Shown in pieces: positions 8,564 through 17,911 of a stretch of 64,000 nucleotides of DNA. The notes under the pieces are model-generated. The model was not told the origin of the DNA. It saw only the letters and a list, made by a program, of their open reading frames with translations, and searched no databases. Position numbers and translations under genes: made by a program. The stretch is from BPGX01 sp035405785 (lineage in GTDB: Bacteria; Bacteroidota; Bacteroidia; B-17B0; Aurantibacillaceae), in NCBI GenBank assembly GCA_035405785.1, contig DAONJS010000013.1, positions 8,189-72,188 on the forward strand, given 5' to 3'. Each line of letters begins with the position of its first letter. Position 1 is the first letter of the stretch.

Positions 8564-9478
8564 TCAAAACGAAACTTTATTTCTTGGATGATAACTCAAC
8601 AAATTTTCTCTTAAGTATTCTCTATCAATGTGTGTATAAATTTCAGTAGTGGTAATGCTTGAATGTCCTAATAATTCTTGCACTGCACGGATGTTAGCAC
8701 CGCCTTCTATAAGATGAGTTGCAAATGAATGTCTTAATGTATGAGGGCTAATATTTTTTTGAATATTGGCTTTTTGACATAAATCTTTTATTATGTAAAA
8801 TACCATTATTCTGCTCAATGGACGATGAAATTTATTAAGAAACAAAATATCTTCATACTTTGGTAATACTTTAAAATGTTTTCTATAATTTTCGTAATAG
8901 TTTGTAATGGCTTTTTTGGCGTGCTTTCCAAGAGGTATCAATCTTTCTTTGTTGCCTTTTCCTACTACTTTAATAAATTCTTCTTTCAAATTGATATTAC
9001 TGATTTTTAATTCTACTAATTCAGATACTCTGAGTCCGCATCCATAAAGCAATTCAATCATTGCATAGTTTCTTTCACCTTCGGGTGTGCTTCTGTCAAT
9101 TTTTGAAATCATTGATTCAATTTCATCAACAGTTAATACAGTTGGTATTTTTCTTTTTGTTTTGGGAGTTTCTAATGTTTCAGTTGGATTATTTGAAATA
9201 ATTTGAGCGTAATTTAAGTAATTGTAAAATGCTTTGATTCCAGAAATAATTCTGCTGATACTTGATGGCTCTAATTCTATTTGATATAAGGTTTTTAGAA
9301 ATTCCTTGATGTGTTTGGTTTCAGTATTGAGTAAATGAATATCTTGATAATTATCGTTTAGAAAACTTTCTAATTTTTCAATATCGTGTATATAAGCATT
9401 GACTGAGTTAGCAGATAAATTTTTTTCTAACAATAGACATGTTTTGAAAGATTGTGTAATATCTTTTATGTTTTTCAT
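8564..9478 (-). CDS. xerD: Tyrosine recombinase XerD
   Basis: Site-specific recombinase that resolves chromosome dimers at dif with a XerC partner. The 304-residue protein has the N-terminal SAM-like DNA-binding domain (about 8-95) and the catalytic domain with Arg150 (YGCGLRVSEL), Lys174, HTLRH (His246, Arg249), His272 (LLGHSS) and nucleophile Tyr281 (IYTHID). Length and motifs fit XerD. A phage-type integrase is less likely because the gene is embedded in a housekeeping run. Its start overlaps the stop of the upstream transpeptidase-like gene by ATGA (9475-9478), so translation is probably coupled. Confidence 0.93.
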   Translation of the reverse strand: MKNIKDITQSFKTCLLLEKNLSANSVNAYIHDIEKLESFLNDNYQDIHLLNTETKHIKEFLKTLYQIELEPSSISRIISGIKAFYNYLNYAQIISNNPTETLETPKTKRKIPTVLTVDEIESMISKIDRSTPEGERNYAMIELLYGCGLRVSELVELKISNINLKEEFIKVVGKGNKERLIPLGKHAKKAITNYYENYRKHFKVLPKYEDILFLNKFHRPLSRIMVFYIIKDLCQKANIQKNISPHTLRHSFATHLIEGGANIRAVQELLGHSSITTTEIYTHIDREYLRENLLSYHPRNKVSF

Positions 9479-10218
9479 TCTTCAAAAATATATTGACCTT
9501 TATTATTGGTATTAATACGAGGCAACCAATGATGTTCTTCAAAATACAAGTAGGCATCTTTGATGTTAGACCAAAAGCGAATATTTCTTTTAGGAAAATT
9601 CAAAAGCATTTCTTCATTTTCTTTTATAAAATGGCAGGGAAAAATATCAATGTAAAGAGATTCTTTTCTGTTTTTGGCTTCTACACATAAAATATACAAT
9701 TGTTCCATATCTTCTTTATCTAATACAATATCACAGGTTGTTTCACAAGTGCCGTGAATAAAAACATTTGTAGTGATTGGTTCTTCTGCAATTGCTCTAT
9801 CTACAGCATTTGGAAAATTAATTTTTAAAGCAAGATATTTATATTTATCTTTTGGATTAAAATTTGTTATTTCATAAAAACCTTCTGGTATTTGCCCATC
9901 TTTGTTATATTTTTTAGGTCCTAAATTTCCGCTTGTAGCACATAAATAAAATGTTTTAAACAATTGGTATTTAGGTTCTCCTGAATTTTTTATCCATACC
10001 TCTAAAATTTTTTCATATTTCAAAACTCTAAAATAGATATTAAAACTATCAGGTGAAATTTTTTTAATTTTCATACTATCTACTAATGTTTTCCAATGTT
10101 TATCATAAATTGATTTTACTACTGGATAATTCAATTGAGTTTGTTTAAATAAATTCTTTTTTGATTGAGCAAAATAAACCAATGGCAAGAATAGATATAT
10201 AATTATTATTCTAAACAT
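9475..10218 (-). CDS. L,D-transpeptidase / YafK-like murein protein
   Basis: A 247-residue exported protein with signal peptide MFRIIIIYLFLPLVYFAQ. It resembles the YkuD/YafK catalytic fold: FKTFYLCATSGNLGPKK, then IPEGFYEI, then VFIHGTCETTCDIVL, in which the His of IHG and the Cys of TTC match the catalytic pair. The usual Gly before the Cys is Thr here. Family members cross-link peptidoglycan or, like E. coli DpaA (YafK), cut lipoprotein from it. Which reaction applies is unknown. The frame is open to 10245, but that start would be TTG, while the ATG at 10218 begins the signal peptide. It overlaps xerD by 4 bases and lies close after porP. Confidence 0.82.
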   Translation of the reverse strand: MFRIIIIYLFLPLVYFAQSKKNLFKQTQLNYPVVKSIYDKHWKTLVDSMKIKKISPDSFNIYFRVLKYEKILEVWIKNSGEPKYQLFKTFYLCATSGNLGPKKYNKDGQIPEGFYEITNFNPKDKYKYLALKINFPNAVDRAIAEEPITTNVFIHGTCETTCDIVLDKEDMEQLYILCVEAKNRKESLYIDIFPCHFIKENEEMLLNFPKRNIRFWSNIKDAYLYFEEHHWLPRINTNNKGQYIFEE

Positions 10219-10249
10219 GCTATAAAAGTATATAAAATTTCTCAATTTT

Positions 10250-11224
10250 TTAATTCAAAAGATACTGATATTTTTGTTTGAGAAATCTTTTATCAACTCC
10301 GCCACTTTTAGATGTATACTTTTTATCAATAGAATATACCAAGTTGATTTCATGTGTGCCTTTTTGTGCTGTTCTTAATTTGGAAACTAATAAATCATAA
10401 CTATAAGTGATTTGAAATTTATTGAGAATATTTAAACCAGCGTGAAAAGCAAATGCATTGCCAGGTCTAATACTGCCACCTACTATTAATGTTTTATGTA
10501 TATGTAACCTTAATGAATAATCTAAAAATAAGGGCATTGCTTTACCACTCATTACCCAAAAAGTATTTTCAAAAACATAATCAGGATTTTCACCAAAATT
10601 ATATCCTGCACCAAACATTATTTGATTTTCATTAGTATATTCACCTTTGTAAAAGTTAGGATTGCTATAAGTGTATTTATAAGTTGCACCAAATAATTGC
10701 AACATAGAAAGTGAAAGAAAAAATCTATCATTATAGTATAAAACACCAAGAGTACCTTCCAATTTATTTTTTGTAAGTGCAGGATTATTTAAATCAACAG
10801 CCGCATCTATTTGATGTCTAAGTGTTATTAAAGATGGATTTAATTTTAGCATTGTATAGGCAACTGAAAATCCAAAAGATAATTCTGTATCAGCCATTTT
10901 AATATGCACCGCACTATTCCCAGAAAAATAAGAAGTTTGAAAAGGACCAATTTTATCAGAATATATCATACATCCGCTTCCTAATTTGCCTTTGAAGTAA
11001 CGAATATTAAAAGAAATAGCAGATGTAGAAGGACTTCCTTCAAAGCCCGTCCATTGCTGTCTATAAAACGCTCTTATATCTATCCACCTTTTAGTACCTG
11101 CAAAGGCGGGATTAAAATAATACAAATGCCCGCGATATTGCGTCATAAAAGGATATTGTTGAGCAAATAAAAGTACATTCAACAAAAAGAAAAGTGTAAA
11201 GAATATATTTTTTCTATTTGGCAT
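10250..11224 (-). CDS. PorP/SprF family T9SS membrane protein
   Basis: A 324-residue outer-membrane beta-barrel protein of the PorP/SprF family. It has a signal peptide (MPNRKNIFFTLFFLLNVLLFAQ) followed by the signature QYPFMTQYRGHLYYFNPAFAG, which matches the family's N-terminal 'Y..NP..NPA.AG' pattern. Members interact with the T9SS and often serve individual cargo proteins, especially type B ones. The frame is open to 11296, but those extra codons lie inside the preceding protease gene, so the signal peptide start is preferred. It begins 4 bases after the true end of the M48 gene. A second family member is at 53462-54424. Confidence 0.88.
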   Translation of the reverse strand: MPNRKNIFFTLFFLLNVLLFAQQYPFMTQYRGHLYYFNPAFAGTKRWIDIRAFYRQQWTGFEGSPSTSAISFNIRYFKGKLGSGCMIYSDKIGPFQTSYFSGNSAVHIKMADTELSFGFSVAYTMLKLNPSLITLRHQIDAAVDLNNPALTKNKLEGTLGVLYYNDRFFLSLSMLQLFGATYKYTYSNPNFYKGEYTNENQIMFGAGYNFGENPDYVFENTFWVMSGKAMPLFLDYSLRLHIHKTLIVGGSIRPGNAFAFHAGLNILNKFQITYSYDLLVSKLRTAQKGTHEINLVYSIDKKYTSKSGGVDKRFLKQKYQYLLN

Positions 11225-11228
11225 TTTA

Positions 11229-12034
11229 TTAATTTGGATGATAGTATTTTTTGGCTTCTGGTAAAAACTCTTGTAATAATTTGATACGCGTTTCATCGCT
11301 TGGGTGAGTACTTAAAATTTCTGGTGGTTTTGTTCCACCCAAAGAAGCCTTCTTTTCCAAAAATCAATGGCAAGTTCAGGATTATATCCTGCCATGGCCA
11401 TAAAAATTAAACCCATTTTATCTGCTTCTGCTTCTTGATATCTGCTGTATTTTAATAATGACAAACCACTACCTACTCCGTAAGCGGCTAAAAATAAATC
11501 TCTTGTTTGTTGTGGTTTTTGAGATAATGCCACTGCTAAAGTTACTTCTCCAAATTGTGCTAACATGGCCTGAGACATTCTTTCATTGCCGTGTTTAGCA
11601 AGAGCATGAGATATTTCATGTCCCATTACTACTGCCAATCCTACATCATCTTGTGTAACTGGTAAAATACCAGTATAAACAACTACTTTACCACCCGGCA
11701 TACACCATGCATTGACAATGTTTTCATCTACAACATTAAATTCCCATTGATACATTTCTAATTCTTTTGATAATCCTTTTTGCTTATAAAATTGCTCTAC
11801 TGCTGTTTTTATTTTATTGCCTACACTTCTTACTTGTTGCACTCTATTATCATAATCAGGTAATTTCTTATGTTGCTTTAAAAAATTATCATATTCTGTT
11901 AAACTCATTCCTATTAACTCTTTTTCAGGTATTAAATTTAATTGCTTTCTGCCTGTTACAACATTTTTTGTGCAAGATGAAAATATAAATTCAGTAAGAA
12001 TAATTGAAATAAAAACAAAAATGTTCCGGTTCAT
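11229..12034 (-). pseudogene. M48 family metalloprotease lipoprotein, frameshifted
   Basis: A Ste24/BepA-like zinc protease with a lipoprotein signal (MNRNIFVFISIILTEFIFSSC, acylated Cys21), zinc site HEISH (139-143) and third ligand in EAEAD (about 201-205). The main frame ends at 11312 with an atypical tail after FWKR. A one-base loss near 11350 accounts for this. In the next frame the expected C-terminus continues as ASLGGTKPPE, LSTHPSDETRI and PEAKKYYHPN to a stop at 11229-11231. Restoring one base gives the typical FWKRMASLGG. It is either a real inactivating mutation or an assembly error. The start overlaps the clpS stop by ATGA. Such proteases act in periplasmic quality control. Confidence 0.85.
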
Positions 12035-12309
12035 TTTTTCAAAATTTTTGTGGTGATATTTTTTGAAAATAATTTTTGTTTTAAAGTTTCTAATGAATCT
12101 AAATCTCCGCTTAATATCTGATATTCTCCTTTCAAATGTGTAAGTAATGTACATTGTTCAGCTCGCTCATAATCAAAGTTACAAATTTCTACCAAACATT
12201 GAATAACATAATCAAAAGTATTAAAATCATCATTTATTAATATTAGTTTATACTCATCTACTTTTTGTTCAGAATAAAAATTTGAAGATTTTTCTTTCCT
12301 ATTCTCCAT
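12031..12309 (-). CDS. clpS: ATP-dependent Clp protease adaptor ClpS
   Basis: Adaptor that delivers N-degron substrates to ClpAP/ClpCP. The 92-residue protein shows the family core: YKLILINDDFNTFDYVI, then CNFDYERAEQCTLLTHLKG, then the strand where ClpS binds the ClpA N-domain. The N-terminal tail is short and charged. The stop codon overlaps the ATG of the M48 lipoprotease (12031-12034), placing it first in a leftward run clpS, M48, porP, L,D-transpeptidase-like, xerD. It is divergent from the TPR/PD40 array at 12410. Identification is firm. Confidence 0.92.
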   Translation of the reverse strand: MENRKEKSSNFYSEQKVDEYKLILINDDFNTFDYVIQCLVEICNFDYERAEQCTLLTHLKGEYQILSGDLDSLETLKQKLFSKNITTKILKK

Positions 12310-12409
12310 AATAATTTTTGGCGAAATGTATTGAAAAGATTAAATTTTTTATAAATAAATTTTTTTTATTATATTATTTACCATAAATTTACCCCTTAAA
12401 ATTTTGGAT

Positions 12410-14491
12410 ATGTTAAAATGTATATCATGTTTGTTTTTGTTAATTATACCTGCTTCAATGTTTGCTCAATCAGATAAAGAAATGTATCGTGAAGCTATTG
12501 AACTGATGAATGTAAAAGAATATGCAAAGGCATACGATATAATGGATAAATTATATTCTAAAAAACCTAAAAATGAAGATTATCTTTTTACACTTGGTGT
12601 AATTTGCTTGAATTATCCTGAAAGAAAAGAAAGAGCATTAGAAATTTTTGAAGCACTTTCACAGAAGAAAAAAGATATGTTGGAAATGAAATACTATTTA
12701 GGTAAGGCCTATCATTTAAATTATAAATTCAAAGAAGCCATCCCACTCATACAGGATTTTATCAATAATTTTGCTTCTATTAAAAAACCAACAGAAGAAC
12801 AAAATGCAATGCTAAATGATGCTTTTTTATTACTTAATTACTCTGAAAATGGAAAATCTATAATGGAAAACAAAGTATTTTGCAAAATTGAAAATATAGG
12901 TTCTCCAATTAATACCGAGGCATCAGAATATGTGCCTGTTATTTCTGCTGATGAAAGTGTAATGATATTTACTTATGTAGGCCCTAAATCCACAGGCGGA
13001 TTGGTTAATGATGACCTTCAACCCGACAAAGATGAAGGATATTATCATGAAGACATAATGGTTTCCTACAAAAAAGATGATGGAACATGGACGGAACCCG
13101 TTGGAATTGCAGAATTAAATACACCCGGACATGATGCGGCAATTGCTCTTTCTCCTGATGGACAAACACTTTTTATTTTCAAATCTACTAATGAAGATAA
13201 AGGCGATATTTATATGTCAATACTTGAAGGAAATAAATGGACAGAACCTGTAAGATTAAACTCTAATATCAATACTGAATACTGGGAAGGAAGCTGTTCA
13301 GTAAGTGCTGATGGAAAATATCTTTATTTTGCTTCTGAAAGACCTGGTGGATATGGAGGTAGAGATTTATGGGTTTCTGAAAAAGAAGGAGATGACTGGG
13401 GACCTGCTACTAACCTCGGACCTATTATTAACACTAAATATGATGAAGACGCTCCTTTTATTCACCCAGATGGAATTACTTTGTTTTTTAGTTCAAAAGG
13501 ACATAAAAGTATAGGTGGATATGATATTATGTACTCTATTAAAAAAGAAGGACAATGGCTAACTCCAAGAAACATGGGCATTCCGCTTAATACGACCGAA
13601 GATGATAGATATTATGTTATTAATGCAAAAGGAGACAGAGGTTATTTGTCTTCTAACAGGGGTGGATATGGAGGTAAAGGCAAGCAGGATATTTATACTT
13701 CAACACCCGGAATCGTTGGAGATAAACCTGTTTTAGCAGTTGTTACAGGTACAGTTTTTGGTAATGAAAAACCAATAGCCGCAGATATAATTATCACCAA
13801 AGTTGCAGAAAACAAAGAATTTAAACTTACTTCTAATCAACAAACGGGAAAATATTATATCGCATTATCTCCTGGAATGACCTACAAAGTAAAAGTTTCA
13901 GCCAAAGGATTTGAGCCCACTGAAGAAGTGTTTGATATAGAAAATATTAAAGAATTTACTCAAATCAATAAAAACTTCTTTTTATTAACTACTGAACAGG
14001 TTGCCAAAATAAATGAAGAAATCAAAAAAGAAAACGAGCAACTTAAGCAGGAAAAACCACAGGAATTTGCAAAAACCGAAGTTACTATTAGTAATGACTG
14101 TTCAAGCAAATTACCTGAAAATTACTTGGAAGTAAAAAAGCAATTGAAAAATATTAAAAGTGAAAAGAATTATGACTTGCTTGTTAAATTATTATCAAAT
14201 TACTGCCTAAAAGGATTAACATTTAGAGTTCAGATCGCTGCCTACCATTATCCTAAGAATTACAGTTACAAACATCTTATAGAATTTGGACAACCAATTA
14301 TTCAAGCTGGAAATGATGGAATTACAAGATTTTATTTATCAAAAGAATGTTCAACTTTTATTGAAGCAGAAGCGTGGAGACAAAAAGCTATTTTAAAAGG
14401 GCAAACAGATGCTTGGATAGTTGGTTTTTATAATGGAAAGAGATATACACTAAAAGAACTTTTAAATGTTAACTTTTTTGCCACAAATTAA
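12410..14491 (+). CDS. TPR/PD40-repeat envelope protein with SPOR-like C-terminus (paralogue 1)
   Basis: A 693-residue exported protein. Regions in order: signal peptide (MLKCISCLFLLIIPASMFAQ); TPR-like helices (25-140); PD40/WD40-like beta-propeller repeats (150-430) with recurring SPDGQTLF, SADGKYLYFAS and HPDGITLFFSS units; a carboxypeptidase-regulatory-like beta domain (about 440-520); a charged coil (525-560); and a C-terminal SPOR-like domain (FRVQIAAY to WIVGFYNGKRYTL, about 600-690). The architecture resembles the T9SS subunit PorE without its OmpA domain. The alternative TTG start at 12404 is less likely than this ATG. It heads an array of three paralogues. Attachment to peptidoglycan or the T9SS ring is inference. 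Confidence 0.82.
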   Translation: MLKCISCLFLLIIPASMFAQSDKEMYREAIELMNVKEYAKAYDIMDKLYSKKPKNEDYLFTLGVICLNYPERKERALEIFEALSQKKKDMLEMKYYLGKAYHLNYKFKEAIPLIQDFINNFASIKKPTEEQNAMLNDAFLLLNYSENGKSIMENKVFCKIENIGSPINTEASEYVPVISADESVMIFTYVGPKSTGGLVNDDLQPDKDEGYYHEDIMVSYKKDDGTWTEPVGIAELNTPGHDAAIALSPDGQTLFIFKSTNEDKGDIYMSILEGNKWTEPVRLNSNINTEYWEGSCSVSADGKYLYFASERPGGYGGRDLWVSEKEGDDWGPATNLGPIINTKYDEDAPFIHPDGITLFFSSKGHKSIGGYDIMYSIKKEGQWLTPRNMGIPLNTTEDDRYYVINAKGDRGYLSSNRGGYGGKGKQDIYTSTPGIVGDKPVLAVVTGTVFGNEKPIAADIIITKVAENKEFKLTSNQQTGKYYIALSPGMTYKVKVSAKGFEPTEEVFDIENIKEFTQINKNFFLLTTEQVAKINEEIKKENEQLKQEKPQEFAKTEVTISNDCSSKLPENYLEVKKQLKNIKSEKNYDLLVKLLSNYCLKGLTFRVQIAAYHYPKNYSYKHLIEFGQPIIQAGNDGITRFYLSKECSTFIEAEAWRQKAILKGQTDAWIVGFYNGKRYTLKELLNVNFFATN

Positions 14492-14519
14492 TTATTCATT
14501 ATTATTGCCTTGATTAAAA

Positions 14520-16130
14520 ATGATTTTTCTAAAATTACATATTAGAGTTAATCTTTTATTAGGTTCAATTTTACTTTGTCCGTTTTTCATTTTTTCTCAA
14601 ATGAAAAATGATAAATTAAATGAAAAATTAGCAAAGGCAGATGAATTATTTGATCACAAAAACTATTTGATGGCTATTCCTATTTACAAGGAATTACTTA
14701 AAAAAGAACCCGATAATAAATATATAAAACCTCGTTTAGCAGTTTGTTACCTTAACACTAATCAAAACAGATCAGAACCCATTAAACTTCTTGAAGAACT
14801 TACAAAAGAAGAAAAAACAGATATTGAAAACTGGTACTATTTAGGATTGGCTTATCACTTAAATGAGCAAATTGATAAAGCAATCGAGGCATTTAATAAA
14901 TATATATCTCTAAAACCCAAAAAATCTGATATTGAAAAAGCAAAGAAGAAAATTGAAGAATGCAAAAATGCTAAAAAGTTGATGATGACTCCTGTGAATG
15001 TATCTTTTCAAAATTTAGGACCAGATATTAATTCTCCCGATCCTGATTATTACCCATTTATTACAAATGATGAAATGTTTTTAGTTTTTACTTCTCGAAG
15101 AAAAGAAAATGTAGGTGGTAATAAAATTGAAATAGATGGATACCGCCCAAGCGATATTTGGTTTAGTAAAGTGGAAAATAATAAGTGGATTAAAGCATAT
15201 AATGCAGGAAAAGTTATTAATACTAATTATGATGAACAATGCGTATCCCTCAATGGAAATGGTACTCAGATGGTCGTGTACTTTGATAATATAGAAAAAT
15301 TTGGAGACCTTTATACTTCTGATAAAAATCCAAATGGTGATTTTACAAAAATAAAATTACTTTCTCCCGTTATCAGCGATCCTAAAACTATTGAAACCAG
15401 TGGATGTTTTTCACCTGATGGAAATACTTTTTTCTTTGCAAGAAGACAAAGTGTTGATGATCAAAGTGACATTTATATGATTCGCAAATTACCTAATGGA
15501 CAATGGGGATTACCTCAAAAATTGCCTGAACAAATCAATACATCTTTTAATGAGGATTTTCCTTTTATGGCATCTGATGGGGTAACATTGTATTTTGCTT
15601 CTGAAGGGCATAATACAATAGGTGGGTATGATTTATTTATGTCAAAATGGAATCCAGAAGACAATACATGGACAGAAGCAGAAAATTTAGGATATCCAGT
15701 AAACACTACTGCTGATGATAGGAGTATTTGTGTTCCTTCTGATCAAAGAATTTACTATATCAGTTCATTTAGGCCTAATGGTTATGGAGATTTGGATATT
15801 TACAGAGTAAAAAATTTAGATGCAGATCAGTTATCTGTAATTTTCACAGGACTTATCTATTTAAATGATTCATCATCTATTGGAAAAGATATTGATGTAA
15901 ATATTACTGTCATAGATAAAAAGACAAATGAAGAAATTTATTTCAAAAATTCTCCTAAAACAGGAAAGTATATTGTCAATTTATTTGCTGGAGAATATAC
16001 AATGACGGTATCTGCAGATGGATATGAAGATTATACTGAAAACATCTCTGTCAATGATGTTGGAAAAAAAGATGGTGTTCATTCAAACATTGTCATCAAA
16101 CAAAAAAACATACTATTAAAGAAAAAATAA
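14520..16130 (+). CDS. TPR/PD40-repeat envelope protein (paralogue 2)
   Basis: A 536-residue exported protein with a signal peptide (hydrophobic core LLLGSILLCPFFIFSQ). TPR-like repeats follow (30-145; KADELFDHKNYLMAIPIYKE and a second unit), then PD40 beta-propeller units (160-420; SPDGNTFFFARR, SDGVTLYFASEGHNT, DQRIYYISSFRPNGYGDLDIY). A C-terminal carboxypeptidase-regulatory-like beta domain ends the protein (about 440-525). It lacks the SPOR-like end of its upstream neighbour, and closely resembles the next gene, from which it is separated by 2 bases. The arrangement implies tandem duplication and co-transcription. Function is unknown; similar proteins accompany PorP/SprF genes. Confidence 0.78.
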   Translation: MIFLKLHIRVNLLLGSILLCPFFIFSQMKNDKLNEKLAKADELFDHKNYLMAIPIYKELLKKEPDNKYIKPRLAVCYLNTNQNRSEPIKLLEELTKEEKTDIENWYYLGLAYHLNEQIDKAIEAFNKYISLKPKKSDIEKAKKKIEECKNAKKLMMTPVNVSFQNLGPDINSPDPDYYPFITNDEMFLVFTSRRKENVGGNKIEIDGYRPSDIWFSKVENNKWIKAYNAGKVINTNYDEQCVSLNGNGTQMVVYFDNIEKFGDLYTSDKNPNGDFTKIKLLSPVISDPKTIETSGCFSPDGNTFFFARRQSVDDQSDIYMIRKLPNGQWGLPQKLPEQINTSFNEDFPFMASDGVTLYFASEGHNTIGGYDLFMSKWNPEDNTWTEAENLGYPVNTTADDRSICVPSDQRIYYISSFRPNGYGDLDIYRVKNLDADQLSVIFTGLIYLNDSSSIGKDIDVNITVIDKKTNEEIYFKNSPKTGKYIVNLFAGEYTMTVSADGYEDYTENISVNDVGKKDGVHSNIVIKQKNILLKKK

Positions 16131-16132
16131 GT

Positions 16133-17704
16133 ATGAAAAAAATTCTGTGTTTAATCGTATTCACTTATTCATTATCAATGTTTTCTCAGGAAATAGATAA
16201 TAAACTAATGCCTAAATTTTTGAAAGCCGAAGATTATTTTGATGCAGGAAATTATTTATCTGCTATACCTTTATACAATGAAATTTTAATTAAAGCCCCT
16301 AACAATAAATATGTAATGGCTAAACTGGCTGTTTGTTATATTAAAACGAGAACAAAAAGAGAGGAATCGGTAAAATTACTTGAAAAATTAGTAGAATCAA
16401 AAGATATTGATCCAAAACTATGGTATTATTTAGGCAAAGCATATCACCTTACAAACAAATTAGATGACGCCGTTACAGCATACCAGAATTACAAAACTTT
16501 TAAACTAAAAAAGAAAGATTTAGAAGATGTAAATAGACAAATTGAAATGTGTAAAAACGCCAAAGAATTGATGCAATATCCAGTGAATGTAAGTTTTACA
16601 AATCTTGGAAAAGATATCAATACAGAATTTCCAGAATATTATCCTTTTGTAGATGAAAATGAAACAATACTTGTTTTTACCTCAAGAAGAAAAAATAATA
16701 TTGGTGGTGGCAGAACAGAAGCAGATGGTTACAGACCAAGTGATGTTTGGATAAGTACTGTTGTTAATAATCAATGGGCTAAGCCAATTAGTGCAGGTAG
16801 AGAAATCAATACTAGTTTTGATGAAATGTGCGTATTCCTTAATCCAGAAGGAAATAAAATGATTGTTTATGTTGACAGAGGTGGAGAAAAATTTGGGGAT
16901 TTATACATTACAACTACAAATCCTAAAAGTCCAAAAATTCAATTTGGAAAATTAAAACCACTACCTGAAATTATTAATGACCCTGATAAAATTGAATTAT
17001 CAGGATGTTTCAACAGAGATAGTAGTATTTTCTTTTTTGTGAGAAAAGATAATTTAGAAAGCACTTCTGATATTTATGTTGTAAAAAAATTACCGAATGG
17101 AAATTGGGGACCACCTCAAAAACTTCCTGAACAAATCAATACACCCTACAATGAAGATTTTCCATACATAGCCCCAGATGGTGTAACTTTTTATTTTGCT
17201 TCGGAAGGACATAATAGTATGGGTGGATTTGATATTTTTAAATCTATTTATGATCCTGAAAAAGGAACTTTTTCACCTGCAGAAAACCTTGGTTATCCTA
17301 TCAACTCAACTGATGACGATATGGGTATTTGTGTTACTAAAAATAAAAGAATTGCTTATGTGAGTTCATATAGAAGTACAGGATTAGGAGATTTGGATAT
17401 TTATAGAATTAAATTTTTAGATGAAGAACAACCTGCTAAAATTTATAGAGGAAATGTTTATGTAAAAGACACCACTCAAAATATAAATACACAGGTTACA
17501 ATCATTGCTACCAACAAACAAAATAACGAAGAATATACCTTTACATCAAAAACTAATGGTGCTTTTATTATGGCGTTATATGAAGGAGAATATATCATAA
17601 ACATTGATGCAGATGGATTTTTACCACATAAAAGTGAAATAAAAGTATCTGATATAGGGAATATATCTATTGAAAATTTTAAAATTATACTTCAACCTAA
17701 ATAA
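16133..17704 (+). CDS. TPR/PD40-repeat envelope protein (paralogue 3)
   Basis: A 523-residue exported protein (signal peptide MKKILCLIVFTYSLSMFSQ) with the same order as paralogue 2. It has TPR-like helices (25-145), a PD40 propeller (155-415; VFTSRRKNNIGGG, APDGVTFYFASEGHNS, KRIAYVSSYRSTGLGDLDIY) and a terminal carboxypeptidase-regulatory-like domain (about 430-520). Shared phrases such as YPVNVSFTNLGKDINTEF and LPEQINTPYNEDFP show recent common ancestry with paralogue 2. It starts 2 bases after that gene's stop and is followed by a 159-bp inverted-repeat element that may end the transcript. Confidence 0.78.
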   Translation: MKKILCLIVFTYSLSMFSQEIDNKLMPKFLKAEDYFDAGNYLSAIPLYNEILIKAPNNKYVMAKLAVCYIKTRTKREESVKLLEKLVESKDIDPKLWYYLGKAYHLTNKLDDAVTAYQNYKTFKLKKKDLEDVNRQIEMCKNAKELMQYPVNVSFTNLGKDINTEFPEYYPFVDENETILVFTSRRKNNIGGGRTEADGYRPSDVWISTVVNNQWAKPISAGREINTSFDEMCVFLNPEGNKMIVYVDRGGEKFGDLYITTTNPKSPKIQFGKLKPLPEIINDPDKIELSGCFNRDSSIFFFVRKDNLESTSDIYVVKKLPNGNWGPPQKLPEQINTPYNEDFPYIAPDGVTFYFASEGHNSMGGFDIFKSIYDPEKGTFSPAENLGYPINSTDDDMGICVTKNKRIAYVSSYRSTGLGDLDIYRIKFLDEEQPAKIYRGNVYVKDTTQNINTQVTIIATNKQNNEEYTFTSKTNGAFIMALYEGEYIINIDADGFLPHKSEIKVSDIGNISIENFKIILQPK

Positions 17705-17723
17705 GGATATTTTTAATATTAGC

Positions 17724-17882
17724 GTTACTATTCAGGTAGGTAAATTTTTCACGCAAAGAACACAAAGTACTTCGCAAAGGTCGCAAAGAATATTTTTAAC
17801 TTGGCGGGCTTTGTGTTCTTATTCTTTGCGAACTCTGCGTGAAATACATCTTGATAATCTTTTTAAATTACCTAAATTGTAA
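17724..17882 (+). repeat. MITE-like inverted-repeat element, family B copy 1
   Basis: A 159-bp element. Its left end TTACTATTCAGGTAGG (17725-17740) is a near inverted copy of its right end, which reads TTACAATTTAGGTAA on the other strand (17868-17882). Inside, CACGCAAAG-type units pair with CTTTGCG/TGCGTG units to give a long hairpin. It resembles copies at 23441-23595 (same orientation) and 27999-28154 (inverted). Any apparent reading frame here is made entirely of repeat sequence. Confidence 0.8.
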
Positions 17883-17911
17883 TATATTAGCTTAAAATTA
17901 AACAACAAATA

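Noticed and set aside
11225..11296. Longer N-terminus for the PorP protein
   Set aside because: These codons lie in the shifted end of the M48 gene and precede a complete signal peptide at 11224.
12031..12309. TTG or upstream starts for many genes (for example 10245, 39723, 47109, 48029, 63720)
   Set aside because: In each case an ATG begins a signal peptide or the family's normal N-terminus, and a promoter box often overlaps the extra codons.
17670..17882. Open frame of 70 codons at the end of the TPR/PD40 array
   Set aside because: It consists mostly of family B repeat sequence and begins inside the preceding gene; no protein-like composition.
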